Positions 24,890 through 34,885 are shown, counted from the first letter of the stretch. The stretch: 64,000 nucleotides of DNA from Picosynechococcus sp. PCC 7117 (GCF_001693275.1 NZ_CP016477.1:2542001-2606000); one strand, 5' to 3'. Numbers and translations are program-made. Notes: generated from the letters alone by a model not told the origin.

Positions 24890-25341
24890 CGGTAGACTCT
24901 CCCCAGGGGAACTTCCCTGTTCACCCATCGTCTTAGTCACAACTTTTATACAAAAATCAAACAACTTTTTCGGTTGAGAAAACCCTGAAAAGGCTGCTAA
25001 ACATTTGATTTGGGATAGAACCATTGTATGGGGGAGACTCAAAAATCAGGTGTGATGATAACTTATCCTGAACAAAAACATCTCGTTACCAAAAGATCCT
25101 TTATTGCTTCGAGAACGGTATGTTTGTTTACATTTTTTCTAAAAAAAGAAGCCCGAAGTTTAAAAATTATTTAAGACCGGGGAGAAATTGTGTAAACACC
25201 TCGAAAATGGAACCATGACCTAAACAAATTTCACCACTTTACGCTATTTAGACCATTCATTATTTACCCTTAATCAGCGACAATAAGAGAATCTTTCTTT
25301 TGTAATGAAATCAGTTCCTCATTTAGGGAAACATTACTACT
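24890..25341. promoter_or_regulatory. Divergent intergenic region, 452 bases
   Basis: AT-rich and without a supported gene on either strand. It should hold the promoters of the minus-strand STAS gene and the plus-strand 67-residue gene. The latter has AGGGA about 14 bases before its GTG. No striking inverted repeat or structured element noticed. Confidence 0.4.
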
Positions 25342-25545
25342 GTGAGTACGCCATTTATGATTCGTCGTTTAGTGGAAAAAGCCCTTTTCATTAAACAAAT
25401 GACCCCCGAAATTGAAAACGCGATCAACTCCGAGTTGACACGCCTTGGCCATGTTTCCGATGCGGATTATGAAGCCCTCGAACTTTTGATGGCAGAAATG
25501 GATGCGGGCCGGATTCAGCTTGTGCCCAGTCGCTTTATCTTTTGA
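25342..25545 (+). CDS. Small conserved-looking protein, 67 aa
   Basis: GTG start with AGGGAAACAT upstream. The protein is a compact acidic helical domain (FMIRRLVEKALFIKQMTPEIE then DADYEALELLMAEMDAGRIQ) ending VPSRFIF. There are no cysteines or membrane segments. Its tidy amphipathic pattern and independent leader region suggest a genuine gene, probably of a cyanobacterial small-protein family, but I cannot name it. Ends 14 bases from the convergent nth stop codon. Confidence 0.7.
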   Translation: MSTPFMIRRLVEKALFIKQMTPEIENAINSELTRLGHVSDADYEALELLMAEMDAGRIQLVPSRFIF

Positions 25546-25559
25546 TTTTGACAAGACCC

Positions 25560-26225
25560 TTAAGCTGGCTGGGGTTTGGGGGCTGAGGGACAAAGGTTGG
25601 CGATCGCACAAATCTCACATTGAGGTTTTCTGGCATTACAGACGGCGCGACCATGGTAAATCAGACGGATCGACCAGTTTTCCCACTCCGGCTGGGGAAT
25701 TAATTTCATCAAATCCCGTTCAATTTGTACCGGATTCTCAAATTTTGTCAGGCGCAAACGATTACTCAGCCGTTTCACATGGGTATCCACCGTCACCCCC
25801 GCACAAATCCCAAAAGCATGGGCCAGAACCACATTGGCCGTTTTCCGGGCCACACCGGGCAAGGTCAGAAGCTCTTCCATGGTTTGCGGCACTTCCCCAT
25901 TGAAAACCGCCATAATTCGCTGGCAAGCTCCCTGAATATTTTTCGCTTTATTTCGATAAAATCCCGTTGAGCGCACTGGCTGTTCAATGTCTGCCACATT
26001 TGCCCCGGCAAAGGCCGCCGCATCAGGAAATTGAGCAAAGAGCGCCGGTGTAACTTTATTTACTCGCTCGTCGGTACATTGGGCTGAAAGAATGGTTGCC
26101 ACCATGAGTTGCACAGGGGTTTCATAGTCCAAACTACAGGTGGCATCGGGATAGAGTTCGTGGAGTTTTTCGAGAACGGCGATCGCCCGTTTTTTCTTAC
26201 TACGCGGGTAATGGGTAGAAACCAT
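25560..26225 (-). CDS. nth: Endonuclease III (DNA glycosylase/AP lyase)
   Basis: Base-excision-repair enzyme removing oxidised pyrimidines. Seen: the helix-hairpin-helix LLTLPGVARKTANVVLAHAFG with catalytic lysine in the motif, VDTHVKRLSNRLRL holding the catalytic aspartate, and the C-terminal [4Fe-4S] ligands in CNARKPQCEICAIANLCPS (C-x6-C-x2-C-x5-C). ATILSAQCTDERVNKVTPALF is the N-terminal signature. 221 residues is full length. Monocistronic. Confidence 0.96.
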   Translation of the reverse strand: MVSTHYPRSKKKRAIAVLEKLHELYPDATCSLDYETPVQLMVATILSAQCTDERVNKVTPALFAQFPDAAAFAGANVADIEQPVRSTGFYRNKAKNIQGACQRIMAVFNGEVPQTMEELLTLPGVARKTANVVLAHAFGICAGVTVDTHVKRLSNRLRLTKFENPVQIERDLMKLIPQPEWENWSIRLIYHGRAVCNARKPQCEICAIANLCPSAPKPQPA

Positions 26226-26370
26226 GGAGAAAGCAATAAAGCAGAAACAAGACCAACAATCTTAACAGAAATAAATAATTTGACTATTTTTTAAGTTTAT
26301 GATGTAGCTCTCACCTGGACAACCCAAGTGGGAACAGAGTTAAAGTGTGGTGACATTGTGCTGACACCTG

Positions 26371-26400
26371 TTAAGATAGACGTTAAAGAAGCAATCTTAA
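26371..26400. promoter_or_regulatory. Inverted repeat upstream of the toxin-antitoxin pair (candidate operator)
   Basis: TTAAGAT (26371-26377) is mirrored exactly by ATCTTAA (26394-26400) with a 16-base spacer, about 53 bases before the antitoxin ATG. Ribbon-helix-helix antitoxins of the TacA type autoregulate by binding repeats in their own promoter, so this is a reasonable operator candidate. The seven-base arms are short, so chance cannot be excluded. Confidence 0.35.
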
Positions 26401-26452
26401 AAACAGTTTCAATATTTTCCATAGGATTATTGAAGCTGTCTGCGAGGAAACT

Positions 26453-26752
26453 ATGAGTAATACTTTGCTTGAAGAGAACCAAGCCACATATTCTCGGAAC
26501 ATTAAAATCAATATCAGAGCACAGCAAAATCAGCGAGATCTCATTGATCGAGCGGCTCAAGTGCAGGGCAAGAGTCGGTCAGATTTTATGCTGGAATCTG
26601 CTTGTCAAAAGGCACAAGAGGTTTTGCTAGATCAGGTATTTTTTACGCTAGATAATCAAAAGTACCAGCATTTTTTGGATTGTCTTGATGCCCAACCCTC
26701 ACCAAATAATCAGTTAGCGACACTCCTGGCGAAGCCAGCACCCTGGGAATAA
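26453..26752 (+). CDS. DUF1778 (TacA-like) antitoxin
   Basis: Ribbon-helix-helix antitoxin of the DUF1778/TacA type. Seen: INIRAQQNQRDLIDRAAQVQGKSRSDFMLESA, the DNA-binding N-terminal domain. The C-terminal tail (VFFTLDNQKYQHFLDCLDAQP) normally wraps the toxin's active site; the FxLDxxxYxxFLxxLDxPP-like pattern is diagnostic. AGGA lies just before the ATG. The toxin gene begins 8 bases after the stop. Confidence 0.92.
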   Translation: MSNTLLEENQATYSRNIKINIRAQQNQRDLIDRAAQVQGKSRSDFMLESACQKAQEVLLDQVFFTLDNQKYQHFLDCLDAQPSPNNQLATLLAKPAPWE

Positions 26753-26760
26753 CTGTCGCA

Positions 26761-27261
26761 ATGATCTCGGCACCGCAAAAGTTAAATGAGAATCATGATA
26801 TTCAGTCTTTTCAGTCTGGTGAAGTTTCGTTGGATAAGTGGCTAAAACAGCGGGCACACAGAAATGAGCAAAGTGGCGCCTCAAGAACTTACGTTATCTG
26901 TGTCCAAAATCGGGTGATTGGTTACTATTGTCTCGCGAACGGGGCGATCGCCGCCCAGGTTGCTACCGGAAAAACCCGTCGGAACATGCCCAATTCGATT
27001 CCTGTGATGGTAATTGGTCGCCTCGCTATTGATCAGGCTTGGCAAGGGCAGGGATTAGGAAAAGCGCTATTACGGGATGGCATTTTGCGCATTTTACAAG
27101 CCGCAGAAATTGCCGGGATCCGAGCGATTCTTGTCCATGCTCTTTCCCCTGGGGCCAAACAATTTTACGAGGGTTGCGGTTTTATGCCGTCTCCCTTGGA
27201 ACCGATGACTCTGATGATTACGATCGCCGATGCCCGCAACGCCCTAGAATCAAATCGGTAA
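26761..27261 (+). CDS. GNAT toxin of a TacT-like toxin-antitoxin module
   Basis: GNAT-fold toxin; characterised TacT enzymes acetylate the amino acid on charged tRNAs and stop translation. Seen: SLDKWLKQRAHRNEQSGASRTYVIC near the N-terminus, VIGYYCLANGAI, VMVIGRLAIDQAWQGQGLGKALLRDGI with the acetyl-CoA loop QGQGLGKA, and ALSPGAKQFYEGCGFMPSP with the catalytic tyrosine region. 166 residues is typical. Paired with the DUF1778 antitoxin upstream. tRNA specificity unknown. Confidence 0.92.
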   Translation: MISAPQKLNENHDIQSFQSGEVSLDKWLKQRAHRNEQSGASRTYVICVQNRVIGYYCLANGAIAAQVATGKTRRNMPNSIPVMVIGRLAIDQAWQGQGLGKALLRDGILRILQAAEIAGIRAILVHALSPGAKQFYEGCGFMPSPLEPMTLMITIADARNALESNR

Positions 27262-27350
27262 ACTTTCCATTCGGTAAGGCTACGCTTTAAGTTTTCTGGT
27301 GGCTTCAGGTTAAACTAACTAAGTTCATTATTGACCTGATTTCGTTTCCC

Positions 27351-29492
27351 ATGGCAACCTACCTCATTGAAGTTGGTACAGAAGAACTCCCTGCTGATTT
27401 TGTCGCGGCGGCGATCGCCCAATTAAAAGACCGCGTTTCCCATAGCCTCACGGAGTATTTTCTCACCCCAGACGGAATCGAAGTCTACGGAACCCCCCGA
27501 CGCCTGGCTGTGTTAATCCAAGGGTTGCCAGACCAGCAGGCTGATCGGGAAGAAGAAATTAAAGGCCCCCCCGCTGCCGCCGCATTCAAAGAAGGTCAAC
27601 CCACCAAGGCCGCTGAAGGCTTTGCCCGCAAACAGGGGGTTGAACTCTCCGCCCTGGAAGTACGCCCCACGGAAAAAGGAGACTTTGTCTTTGTCCAAAA
27701 GAAAACCCTCGGTCGCCCCACCCCAGAAATTTTGCAGGAACTGGTTTTAGGTTGGTTTACGGCCCTCGAAGGGCGGCGCTTTATGCGGTGGGCCGATGGT
27801 GATCTGCGCTTTCCGCGGCCGATTCGCTGGTTGGTTTCCCTTTGGAATGATGCTGTTTTACCCCTGGAATTGGTGAATGGCTCCGGTAAGTTAGAAGCGG
27901 GTTGTATTTCTCGTGGGCACCGGATTTTACATCAAGGGGATGTGACCCTGAGTAATGCGGCTGATTATGTGGTGACCTTGCAACAAGCCTTCGTGGAAGT
28001 TGATCCCCAGGTGCGGGAAGAAAAAATTGTTGCTGGTGTCAAAGCGGCGGCAGCAGAGATTGGTGGCGAAGCAGAAATGCCCGCTGATCTCCTCGCTGAA
28101 GTGGTGAATTTGGTGGAATATCCCACGGCGGTAGTCGGCGATATTGAAGCGGAATTTTTAGAGCTACCCACAGAGGTAATTACGACGGTGATGGTCACCC
28201 ATCAGCGGTATTTTGCGGTGCGCGATCGCCAAGATAAAACAAAACTCCTCCCGAAATTTATTACGATTTCCAATGGTGATCCCAAGAAATCAGAGATCAT
28301 CGCTGCGGGGAATGGTCGGGTGATCCGGGCGCGGTTAGCCGATGGCCAATTTTTCTACCGAGCCGATTGCGATGAACATTTAGAAACCTATCTGCCCCAA
28401 CTAGAAGCTGTCACCTTTCAGGAAGAATTAGGGACGATGCGGGACAAGGTAGACCGCATTATGGAAATTTCCCAGCAGATCGCGGAACAGCTTGGCCTGT
28501 CTGAGGCGGACAAAGAAATTATTGCCAGCACCGCCATGCTCTGTAAGGCGGATTTGGTGACCCAGATGGTCTATGAATTCCCAGAACTCCAAGGCATCAT
28601 GGGTCAAAAGTATGCCCTGGTCAGTGGGGAAGCGCCCGCCGTGGCCGAGGGAATTTTTGAGCATTATCTACCCCGCAATGCCGATGATATTTTGCCCCAA
28701 ACCCTTGCGGGTCAAGTGGTGGGCATGGGCGATCGCCTCGATACGTTGCTTAGTATTTTTGGCCTGGGGATGATCCCTTCTGGTTCCTCGGATCCTTTTG
28801 CACTGCGACGGGCGGCCAATGCAATTATTACTGTCGCTTGGGACGCGGGTCTGGAAATTGACCTTGGAGAACTGTTAGCCCAGGGTGCGAAGGATTTTGT
28901 TACGGCTCATTCCGATAAAACGTCTCCCATCGAAGCCCTGCAAAGCTTCTTTCTTCAGCGGATTCAGACTCTGCTCCAGGACGAAAAAGGTATTGATTAT
29001 GACCTGGTGAATGCGGTGCTGGGTGATGATGCAGAATACACTGAACGGGCCTTAACGGATTTACTGGATGTCGGCGATCGCGCTGCCTTTTTACAGAGCA
29101 TTCGTGACGATGGCCAACTCGCAAAAATCTACGCCACCGTGAATCGTTCTGCAAAGTTGGCCGCCAAGGGGAACCTCAGCACGGATAGTCTCGATCCGAC
29201 AGGGGTAATTAACCCGGAGAAATTTGCGCAAAATTCCGAGCGCGATCTCTTCGCCGGTTTAGTGGAACTCGTGCCCACCACCGAAGCGGCCCGCACCGAA
29301 CGGGATTACCAAAAACTGATCGATGGATTAGCGGCCCTGGCCCCCACAGTTGAGCGGTTCTTTGATGGGGAAGATAGTGTTTTGGTGATGGCAGAGGATC
29401 CTGCTGTGCGGGAAAATCGCCTCAATCTCCTTGGGCTGTTGCGGAACCACGCGCGGGTTCTGGCAGATTTCGGGGCGATCGTTAAACAATAG
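27351..29492 (+). CDS. glyS: Glycyl-tRNA synthetase subunit beta
   Basis: Beta subunit of the heterotetrameric bacterial glycyl-tRNA synthetase, which binds tRNA and supports charging by the alpha subunit. Seen: start [66 protein letters not shown], and the C-terminal anticodon-binding-like region ending [19 protein letters not shown]. 713 residues is full length. The alpha subunit gene (glyQ) is not in the window. Monocistronic. Confidence 0.97.
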   Translation: MATYLIEVGTEELPADFVAAAIAQLKDRVSHSLTEYFLTPDGIEVYGTPRRLAVLIQGLPDQQADREEEIKGPPAAAAFKEGQPTKAAEGFARKQGVELSALEVRPTEKGDFVFVQKKTLGRPTPEILQELVLGWFTALEGRRFMRWADGDLRFPRPIRWLVSLWNDAVLPLELVNGSGKLEAGCISRGHRILHQGDVTLSNAADYVVTLQQAFVEVDPQVREEKIVAGVKAAAAEIGGEAEMPADLLAEVVNLVEYPTAVVGDIEAEFLELPTEVITTVMVTHQRYFAVRDRQDKTKLLPKFITISNGDPKKSEIIAAGNGRVIRARLADGQFFYRADCDEHLETYLPQLEAVTFQEELGTMRDKVDRIMEISQQIAEQLGLSEADKEIIASTAMLCKADLVTQMVYEFPELQGIMGQKYALVSGEAPAVAEGIFEHYLPRNADDILPQTLAGQVVGMGDRLDTLLSIFGLGMIPSGSSDPFALRRAANAIITVAWDAGLEIDLGELLAQGAKDFVTAHSDKTSPIEALQSFFLQRIQTLLQDEKGIDYDLVNAVLGDDAEYTERALTDLLDVGDRAAFLQSIRDDGQLAKIYATVNRSAKLAAKGNLSTDSLDPTGVINPEKFAQNSERDLFAGLVELVPTTEAARTERDYQKLIDGLAALAPTVERFFDGEDSVLVMAEDPAVRENRLNLLGLLRNHARVLADFGAIVKQ

Positions 29493-29646
29493 ATCCTTGT
29501 TTATTTTTAGAGTCATGGCAGGGACAGAAAGCTGTCTCTGTCAGGGTTTCCCCTGAGAAGCAATACAGTTCAATTTTTGGGGCGATCTAAAGTTCGGGAA
29601 CCCGTACATTATCAGGAGTTGTCTGGATTTAATTTTCTCCGCTAAA

Positions 29647-29673
29647 TTAGCACTCAGAGATTGAGAGTGCTAA
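29647..29673. promoter_or_regulatory. CIRCE heat-shock operator
   Basis: Exact match to the CIRCE inverted repeat: TTAGCACTC, nine-base spacer, GAGTGCTAA. This is the binding site of the HrcA repressor. It lies 50 bases before groES, so groESL is expected to be HrcA-repressed and heat-inducible. Seen directly in the sequence. Confidence 0.97.
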
Positions 29674-29722
29674 ACTTCAATCTAGCTAAATTTAGTCGTT
29701 TATTGATCTGGAGAAATTATCC

Positions 29723-30034
29723 ATGGCAGCAATTAGCATCAATGTTTCTACCCTCAAGCCCCTCGGCGATCGCGTTTTCGTAAAGGTCAGCGAATCTGAA
29801 GAGAAAACTGCTGGTGGGATCCTCCTCCCCGATAGCGCCAAAGAAAAGCCCCAAATCGGTGAAGTTGTGGCTGTTGGTGAAGGGAAGCGCAATGATGACG
29901 GTAGCCGTTCCGCCGTTGATGTCAAAGTTGGCGATAAAGTTCTCTACTCTAAGTACGCTGGTACTGATATCAAACTCAGTGGTGATGACTACGTGCTTCT
30001 TTCTGAGAAAGATATCCTCGCAACCGTTGCGTAA
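29723..30034 (+). CDS. groES: Co-chaperonin GroES
   Basis: Ten-kDa lid of the GroEL chaperonin. Seen: [34 protein letters not shown] including the mobile loop [42 protein letters not shown] and [12 protein letters not shown]. 103 residues. Preceded by a CIRCE operator and followed 83 bases later by groEL; the pair forms one operon. Confidence 0.98.
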   Translation: MAAISINVSTLKPLGDRVFVKVSESEEKTAGGILLPDSAKEKPQIGEVVAVGEGKRNDDGSRSAVDVKVGDKVLYSKYAGTDIKLSGDDYVLLSEKDILATVA

Positions 30035-30090
30035 TTATTTTTAGGTTTGACCTAAGCAATCGTTTCAGATTTTTCTATTTTTTCTCGTAA

Positions 30091-31743
<1,653 letters not shown>

Positions 31744-31788
31744 AGCTTAACTCCAAAATCTTGTAAAACTAATTTAATTTAAATTTTA

Positions 31789-31819
31789 TTCCTCTGATTT
31801 ACTTCAGGGGAATTTTTTT
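31789..31819 (+). terminator. Rho-independent terminator of groESL
   Basis: TTCCTCTGA pairs with TCAGGGGAA (nine pairs, one G-U) around a six-base loop, followed by seven T. It closes the groESL operon and separates it from the AT-rich retron islet. Confidence 0.85.
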
Positions 31820-31876
31820 GTGGGTATAATTTTAAATAGGAACTATTTAAATTTGAACATTATCCATATCTCAAAC

Positions 31877-32938
31877 ATGCTAACAAAAGAAGAATGTATA
31901 TTTGGTCAACAGGTATCATTAGAAGAAGGACAATACATTGAGTTTAAATCTTTTACAACAGACAAGTTGACACAGAAAAAGATCTCAGACAAATCCCTAA
32001 ATTATTTTGAAGATTACTTTTTGGGTTTTATGAATGCAAATTTTGATCAAGATTCTTTTCTATACATGGGGGTTGATGATAATGGACTTATTCAAGGAGT
32101 CCCCATTGAAAGAAATACTCGTGACAAAATCCAAAAGTTATTATCAAGTAAATTACAACAGAAATTTAATCGTAAAATTAATCCTGAAATTTGTTCTGTA
32201 AACTTCCTGAAAGTTTCGGAATGCCCAGAAGATTATTACATAATTGAGTTTGTAATTGGCAGTCATCCAAAAAAAGAGTTTTTTTATACCAGAAAAGGTA
32301 GCTCAACTGTTTATCTACGTGATGGTGCGACAAATCCCAAAATACAATCAGATCAGTTACTGAAAGAGATAATCAGAGGGAGAAAAGTTAACAGATTAAC
32401 AAGGGAGTCTCAAGAATTAAAAGACCAAATAGTCAATGATAAAAATAATATCGATCTAAGATATCAATTAATTAAGATTCTTGAAGAATTGGGTGATGCA
32501 AAGTCCATAGCTGGGCACTACGAAAAAATCATTCAAATACGTACTAATAAAGGAATACAAGATAGTGAAAATGATTCTGTCAGGATGCAACTTGCAAAAT
32601 CCTTAGAGCGTCTCGAAAATTCGGAAGGGGCATTAGATGTATTAGAAACAGTTCAAGACAAAAACAATGATGATTTCAAGAGAGAAAAAAGTAAAATTCT
32701 AAGTTCCCTTCATAAAGAACAGGAAGCTATCTCAATCTTAGAATCAATTGTAGAAAATAATCCCCAAGATTACCTTTCAATAACACAAATGGGGTTGATG
32801 TATTATAAGCAACAATCATGGATTGAATCTATTCGCTGTTTTTCTAAAGCACTCAAGATAGAACCTCGATATAGATTTGCAAAGTACTGGAAAAAATCTG
32901 CATATCATCAGATGTTAGCAAAAAACGGTCAATGCTAG
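31877..32938 (+). CDS. AlbA_2/Schlafen-type domain fused to TPR-like repeats (retron-linked)
   Basis: 353 residues. The N-terminal part (about 1-170) matches the AlbA_2 putative DNA-binding/Schlafen-type domain: an early EGQYIEFKSF, then FMNANFDQDSFLYMGVDDNGLIQGV (family pattern FaN...GG.l.iGVdD.G...G) and YTRKGSSTVYLRDGATN. The C-terminal part (about 180-353) is helical with TPR-like units (KSLERLENSEGALDVLE; LMYYKQQSWIESIRCFSKALKIEP). I start at ATG 31877; a GTG at 31820 abuts the groEL terminator and is unlikely. AT-rich, no HIP1 sites. The retron-type RT follows after a 179-base gap that encodes a candidate RNA. An effector or regulator of that retron is my inference. Confidence 0.75.
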   Translation: MLTKEECIFGQQVSLEEGQYIEFKSFTTDKLTQKKISDKSLNYFEDYFLGFMNANFDQDSFLYMGVDDNGLIQGVPIERNTRDKIQKLLSSKLQQKFNRKINPEICSVNFLKVSECPEDYYIIEFVIGSHPKKEFFYTRKGSSTVYLRDGATNPKIQSDQLLKEIIRGRKVNRLTRESQELKDQIVNDKNNIDLRYQLIKILEELGDAKSIAGHYEKIIQIRTNKGIQDSENDSVRMQLAKSLERLENSEGALDVLETVQDKNNDDFKREKSKILSSLHKEQEAISILESIVENNPQDYLSITQMGLMYYKQQSWIESIRCFSKALKIEPRYRFAKYWKKSAYHQMLAKNGQC

Positions 32939-32944
32939 TAAGAT
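32915..32944 (+). promoter_or_regulatory. Candidate promoter for the retron RNA
   Basis: TTAGCA, 18-base spacer, TAAGAT: each box matches four of six consensus bases. A start about seven bases downstream would fall at 32950-32952, exactly where the long inverted repeat of the candidate retron RNA begins. It overlaps the 3' end of the AlbA_2 gene. The fit is suggestive only. Confidence 0.35.
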
Positions 32945-32949
32945 ATGGG

Positions 32950-33093
32950 GTAAGTATCTAAAGGCTATGCATTGATTTCTGTTGTGTTAACTGCGACAGT
33001 GTCCTTTAACGTTAGCTATATGCTACTAACAATTATAATAATGTGCTCTGATGACAGGGCTAAAAGCTGGAATGTATAGTCTTAGGTGCTTGC
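32950..33093 (+). ncRNA. Candidate retron msr-msd RNA
   Basis: The two ends pair over 23 bp: 32950-32973 with 33071-33093, containing one bulged A (32960-32962 run) and about five G-U pairs. This is the position and role of the a1/a2 repeats of a retron. Inside are smaller hairpins: GTTAA/TTAAC (32986-32990 with 33006-33010), GTTAG/CTAAC (33011-33015 with 33026-33030), and GCTCTG-ATGA-CAGGGC (33045-33060). The first unpaired base after a1 is a G (32974), where the branch guanosine would be, though the usual AGC context is absent. The 97-nt interior is small for msr plus msd. The RT starts 24 bases downstream. Confidence 0.62.
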
Positions 33094-33117
33094 AAAAGTG
33101 ACTTGAATTATTGAGTA

Positions 33118-34173
33118 ATGTATTTAGAGTCTTCTTGTGAGCGATTAAAACATGATTTTTTAAAGCTCGAAAACAATAGAGAGTTAGCGGAACTATTAAA
33201 TATTTCCTTCAGCAGAATCACTTATTATGTAGTAAGAATACCTGATTCCGCACGCTACCGCTCATTTCAGATCAAAAAAAGATCAGGGGGATTTAGAAAA
33301 ATAGATACTCCTATTAAATCTTTAAAGATTATTCAACAAAAGCTCAGCCAAGTTTTATATAGCGTTTATCAAGAAAAATCATGTGTTCATGGATTTGTAG
33401 TGAATAAGGATATCATTTCAAATGCAAGAGCGCATACAAAGAAAGATTTTGTGTTAAATATAGATTTAGAAAACTTTTTTGGAACAATTAATTTTGGAAG
33501 AGTTAGGGGTCTTTTTATTGGTGAACCATATAATCTTCCCCAAGATGTGGCAACTATGATAGCTAATATTTGTTGTTATAATAATCAGCTACCTCAAGGA
33601 GCTCCTACCTCACCAATAATTTCTAATATGATCTGTGAAAGATTAGATAGAAAACTTCAGCAATTTGCACGCAAATATAAGCTTTTTTATACAAGATATG
33701 CTGATGATATAACTTTATCAGCAACACGTAAAGAGATTCCTTCTTCGCTAGCTACCGTATCTCCAGAAAACCGGAATAAGATTGAATTAGGAGATGAGTT
33801 ACAAAAAATAATTTACGAAAATGGATTTAGTATCAATCATAAAAAAACACGTATTGCATATTCTGATCAATCACAGAAAGTAACGGGTTTGATAGTCAAT
33901 AAAACTGTTAATGTTCCTCGAAAATATATTCGTGATGTTCGAGCTGCATTACATGATTGGGACAAAAATGGATATAGTAAGGCACAAGAAAAGTATCATT
34001 TAAAGTACGCAAAACAACCTTCTCTACAATCAAAAGATTCTCCTAGCTTACATGATTCCCTTAGGGGAAGTATTGAATTTATTGGTCATGTTCGTGGAAG
34101 GAAAGATAAAGTTTTTTGTCGTCTCATCGCTAAGTTAACTGTTTTAAAATATCGAGATTTAAGCAAGTCATAA
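33118..34173 (+). CDS. Retron-type reverse transcriptase
   Basis: RNA-directed DNA polymerase, 351 residues. Seen: fingers motif SGGFRKID (56-63), region X motif NARAH (102-106; retron NAxxH), motif A NIDLENFF with D116, QGAPTSP (160-166), catalytic YADD (194-197), NHKKTR (240-245), and region Y VTG (255-257). NAxxH plus VTG are the hallmarks of retron RTs. It lacks maturase and endonuclease domains of group II introns and has SP, not the SQ of diversity-generating RTs. A structured RNA candidate ends 24 bases upstream and an AlbA_2-TPR gene precedes that. AT-rich; no clear Shine-Dalgarno. A phage-defence role is inferred from other retrons. Confidence 0.93.
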   Translation: MYLESSCERLKHDFLKLENNRELAELLNISFSRITYYVVRIPDSARYRSFQIKKRSGGFRKIDTPIKSLKIIQQKLSQVLYSVYQEKSCVHGFVVNKDIISNARAHTKKDFVLNIDLENFFGTINFGRVRGLFIGEPYNLPQDVATMIANICCYNNQLPQGAPTSPIISNMICERLDRKLQQFARKYKLFYTRYADDITLSATRKEIPSSLATVSPENRNKIELGDELQKIIYENGFSINHKKTRIAYSDQSQKVTGLIVNKTVNVPRKYIRDVRAALHDWDKNGYSKAQEKYHLKYAKQPSLQSKDSPSLHDSLRGSIEFIGHVRGRKDKVFCRLIAKLTVLKYRDLSKS

Positions 34174-34233
34174 AATCTATTCTTAATGCCATTATTTAAC
34201 AGTTTTTTTCATACGGAGTTGGGGCACTAATAG

Positions 34234-34416
34234 CACAATAAATCAAAATCAATACCACAATTAACAGCTTTTCTTAATCAGCAAGCTGGACGAGAGAGAT
34301 TACAGAACTAATTTGTGTCCATTTTAAAAAATCAATCATCATTGCTTAATGTTGCTTTTGAAGCCAGCCAAGCTGGGGTCTGCTATATATTTGGGATAGA
34401 TATGGAGGGACTATAA
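34234..34416 (+). pseudogene. Possible decayed transposase fragment (IS110-like)
   Basis: The frame reads a protein-like stretch (SIPQLTAFLNQQAGRERLQN, a TAA at 34309, then LLNVAFEASQAGV) in an otherwise non-coding gap. The pattern N-x-KSIPQL...FL followed by a VAFEAS segment resembles the N-terminal DEDD domain of IS110-type transposases (usually ...EATG/EASG). It has no start codon, is interrupted by a stop, and the rest is missing. The similarity is from memory and weak, so this is only a possible relic. Confidence 0.25.
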
Positions 34417-34420
34417 ATTT

Positions 34421-34885
34421 ATGGATGCAGAACAGGAAAGAAATTGGGCGATCGCCTGCCATTTGTCGAGCTTGGCTTGGATTGTCTTAGCCTTTGTCGG
34501 CATTGGGGCGATTCCCTTTGTCAATGTGATTGCGCCGGCGGTGGTCTGGTATCTCAAAAAAGAGGAGTCCGAGCTGATCGATGCCCACGGAAAGGAATCG
34601 GTTAATTTCCAGATTTCGATGACCATTTATGGTTTGGCGGCGGGAATTATTCTTAGTATTTTGATCATCGCCGGAGTTGTTTTGATGATCCTGTTGGGCA
34701 TTGGTGGCAGCAATAATCCCTTTGCGGCCCTGGTGGCAATTGTGACGGGGATTGGTTTCTTTATCTTTTTGGCGCTGATTGTGGCGATCGCCATTTTTCA
34801 GATTGCGGTGGTGATCTTGGCGGCGACCAAAGTTCAAGAAGGACAAATGTATCGTTATCCCTTTAATCTCAGACTACTGAAATAA
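34421..34885 (+). CDS. DUF4870 domain membrane protein
   Basis: Small integral membrane protein of the DUF4870 (Tic20-like fold) family. Seen: ERNWAIACHLSSLAWIV, FVNVIAPAVVWYLKKEESELIDAHGKESVNFQISMTIY (the family's conserved helix-loop with VxWxxKKxxSxFIDxHGKEAxNFQ) and two long C-terminal hydrophobic helices, ending YRYPFNLRLLK. AGGGAC lies 13 bases before the ATG. The function of the family is unknown. A terminator follows. Confidence 0.9.
   Translation: MDAEQERNWAIACHLSSLAWIVLAFVGIGAIPFVNVIAPAVVWYLKKEESELIDAHGKESVNFQISMTIYGLAAGIILSILIIAGVVLMILLGIGGSNNPFAALVAIVTGIGFFIFLALIVAIAIFQIAVVILAATKVQEGQMYRYPFNLRLLK

Noticed and set aside
25502-25903. 133-codon plus-strand frame across nth
   Set aside because: Antisense to the conserved endonuclease III gene, low-complexity and without homology.
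31820-31876. GTG start extending the AlbA_2 protein by 19 residues
   Set aside because: It directly abuts the T-run of the groEL terminator and has no ribosome site; the ATG at 31877 is more credible.
33118-34173. Group II intron maturase or diversity-generating retroelement RT
   Set aside because: No maturase (X/thumb plus HNH) extension; motif 4 reads QGAPTSP with SP, not the SQ of diversity-generating RTs; NARAH and VTG match retrons; no template/variable repeat seen nearby.
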